From an uncultured Clostridia bacterium (GTDB lineage Bacteria; Bacillota; Clostridia; Christensenellales; Borkfalkiaceae): DNA of 14,047 nucleotides. The position numbers were made by a program, and so were the translations under genes. Within the stretch, counting starts at the first letter, position 1; the number at the start of each line of letters is the position of its first letter. Of this stretch, positions 12,745-14,047 are shown piece by piece. The stretch covers positions 1 through 14,047 of the forward strand of contig CAKQKQ010000047.1 of assembly GCA_934249265.1 (NCBI GenBank), in the 5' to 3' direction. Under the pieces are notes generated by a model. The model worked only from the letters and a program-made list of their open reading frames with translations. It ran no database searches and had not been told where the DNA came from.

Positions 12745-14047
12745 TTACTGCGCGGGTTTCATCGGGGCGAACTTCGCCGATAGCGATTTTATACCCACGT
12801 TTTTAAATGCTACGTCCACAATTAAGTTTTCGCCCTCGCCCTTTACGGTGATTACAATACCCTCGCCGAATTTGTCGTGTATTACTTTCATTCCCGTTTT
12901 ATAGCCGGTGTATACCTCTGACTTGGCGGCTTTGGGTTTGTTTGCGTTTAACGAGAAACCTAAACCCACCCCGCCGAGCGCGGATTTGCTTTTGCTTGCG
13001 CCCATGCTCGAAGAATTTGAATTAGACGCATAAGTCGGATATTCGTCGCCGAAATCGTCGCTGTATTCGTCGTTTCGCTTATAATAATTGGACTTTTGAT
13101 AATTGTTTTGATAGCCGCCGTTGTTTCCGTTTTGATAATTGTTTTGATATCCGCCCGAGCCGTATCTATTGTTTCCGTAAGAATTATATCCGCCGCCATA
13201 ACTGCCGTACGAATTGCTTTTATACCCGTAAGCGGAGCGGCTCGATTTTTCGGGAAGTCCGATTCTCGAGGCGATTTTTGATAAAAATTGCGAGCGAGAC
13301 ATAAACTGAGACTCTTTGCCGTACAGTCTTCTTTCCTTTGCCCTTGTGATATAAAGTCTTTCTTCCGCTCTCGTGATTGCCACGTAAAAAAGTCTGCGTT
13401 CTTCCTCTACGTTTCCCTCTTCGATAGTCCTTGACGAGGGGAACAAACCTTCATCCATACCCACCACAAACACAACCTTGTATTCGAGACCTTTTACCGC
13501 ATGCACTGTCGCAATGGTGACGAAATCGCCGTTGTTTATTTCGTCTGTATCTGAAGACAAAGTGACCGAATTTAAGTAGTCGGCAAGGGTTGCGTTTTCG
13601 TTTTGTTTTACAAATTCCACGACGGAGTTTTTAAGTTCGCCGACGTTCATCTTTTTAGAATCCGACTCGTCGGTATCGTCGGAAAACATTGACAAATAAT
13701 TGGTTTTTTCAAGCACGTTGTCGTAAAGTTCGACCACGTCGCAAATTTCGCGGTCTATCATTAAAGAAGAAATGAGTTTTCTAAACTCTTTCAACCTATC
13801 TTTCGCACCTTTTGATAAGGGGAAATCGTCCACGTCGGACAAGCCTTCGTATATCGAAACTTTATTGTCGGCGGCGTATTGAACGAGAAATTCTATACTT
13901 TTATCGCCTATGCCGCGTTTGGGTACGTTGATTATACGCAAAATCGACTCGTTATCGAGCGGGTTTATAAGCACTTTAAAGTAAGCGAGCAAATCTTTAA
14001 TTTCTTTTCGTTCAAAGAATTTAAAGCCGCCGTAAACCTTGTATGGT
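12745..14047 (-). CDS. pcrA: ATP-dependent DNA helicase PcrA/UvrD, C-terminal part (cut by window edge)
   Basis: This is a superfamily 1A helicase acting in repair and at transcription-replication conflicts. Only the last 433 residues are inside the window; the frame runs off the right edge with PYKVYGGFKFFERKEIKD, the conserved segment after motif III/IV. Domain 2A continues with VTIATVHAVKGLEYKVVF and GMDEGLFPS (motif V), then EEERRLFYVAITRAEERL (motif VI, with the arginine finger). From about residue 269 to 353 the linker is dominated by Tyr, Gly, Asn and Ser. The protein ends with a Tudor-like domain (GMKVIHDKFGEGIVITVKG) that in PcrA binds RNA polymerase. The numbers count from the window edge. 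The N-terminal Walker A half is not visible. The downstream neighbour is ligA. Confidence 0.95.
   Translation of the reverse strand, partial: PYKVYGGFKFFERKEIKDLLAYFKVLINPLDNESILRIINVPKRGIGDKSIEFLVQYAADNKVSIYEGLSDVDDFPLSKGAKDRLKEFRKLISSLMIDREICDVVELYDNVLEKTNYLSMFSDDTDESDSKKMNVGELKNSVVEFVKQNENATLADYLNSVTLSSDTDEINNGDFVTIATVHAVKGLEYKVVFVVGMDEGLFPSSRTIEEGNVEEERRLFYVAITRAEERLYITRAKERRLYGKESQFMSRSQFLSKIASRIGLPEKSSRSAYGYKSNSYGSYGGGYNSYGNNRYGSGGYQNNYQNGNNGGYQNNYQKSNYYKRNDEYSDDFGDEYPTYASNSNSSSMGASKSKSALGGVGLGFSLNANKPKAAKSEVYTGYKTGMKVIHDKFGEGIVITVKGEGENLIVDVAFKNVGIKSLSAKFAPMKPAQ
13094..13155. repeat. 26-bp near-identical repeat inside the PcrA linker
   Basis: Two 26-base copies (13094-13119 and 13130-13155) differ at one base and are 36 bases apart. 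Each encodes GGYQNNYQ plus one further residue, so part of the low-complexity linker arose by recent in-frame duplication. Confidence 0.85.

Overview
The window looks like a low-GC Bacillota chromosome, most likely an uncultured Clostridia-type lineage. The evidence is the gene order, the strong GGAGG-type ribosome binding sites, the AT-rich spacers and the Gram-positive style PcrA and RsgA proteins; the exact taxon is inference. Every recognisable gene except one small regulator is on the minus strand, so the natural reading direction runs from high to low coordinates.

Read that way, the window opens with the C-terminal part of a PcrA/UvrD helicase (running off the right edge) followed by ligA (NAD-dependent DNA ligase), as in the usual Bacillota pcrA-ligA pair. 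A terminator closes ligA. Then comes a 541-base stretch without a convincing gene (10077-10617). It holds a clear sigma-A type promoter for yicC and an unexplained, comparatively GC-rich block with long-range inverted repeats. Next are yicC and rpoZ, a terminator, and a likely promoter for priA. The main block follows: priA, def, fmt, rsmB, rlmN, rsgA and rpe. Def to fmt, fmt to rsmB, rlmN to rsgA and rsgA to rpe all overlap, so this is probably one operon joining replication restart, N-terminal formylation and deformylation, rRNA methylation, 30S maturation and the pentose phosphate pathway. It is a slimmed version of the classic Bacillus yloC-to-thiN cluster: remA, gmk, coaBC, prpC, prkC and thiN are absent from their usual places.

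At the left end (22-930) a small accessory cassette lies downstream of rpe. It holds a divergent pair: a 65-residue XRE-type repressor-like protein and a two-helix membrane protein with an acidic tail of EEENA repeats. Two TGTACA-based operator-like sites sit between them, and identical 36-base terminator hairpins flank the pair as direct repeats.

The most interesting points are: (1) rsgA almost certainly starts at a rare AUU codon overlapping the rlmN stop; (2) the cassette bounded by identical hairpins; (3) a Tyr/Gly/Asn/Ser-rich, prion-like linker in PcrA; (4) the unexplained 10260-10530 block with potential RNA structure; and (5) a recurrent short intergenic motif. I did not find CRISPR arrays, tRNA or rRNA genes, transposases or a convincing new defence system.
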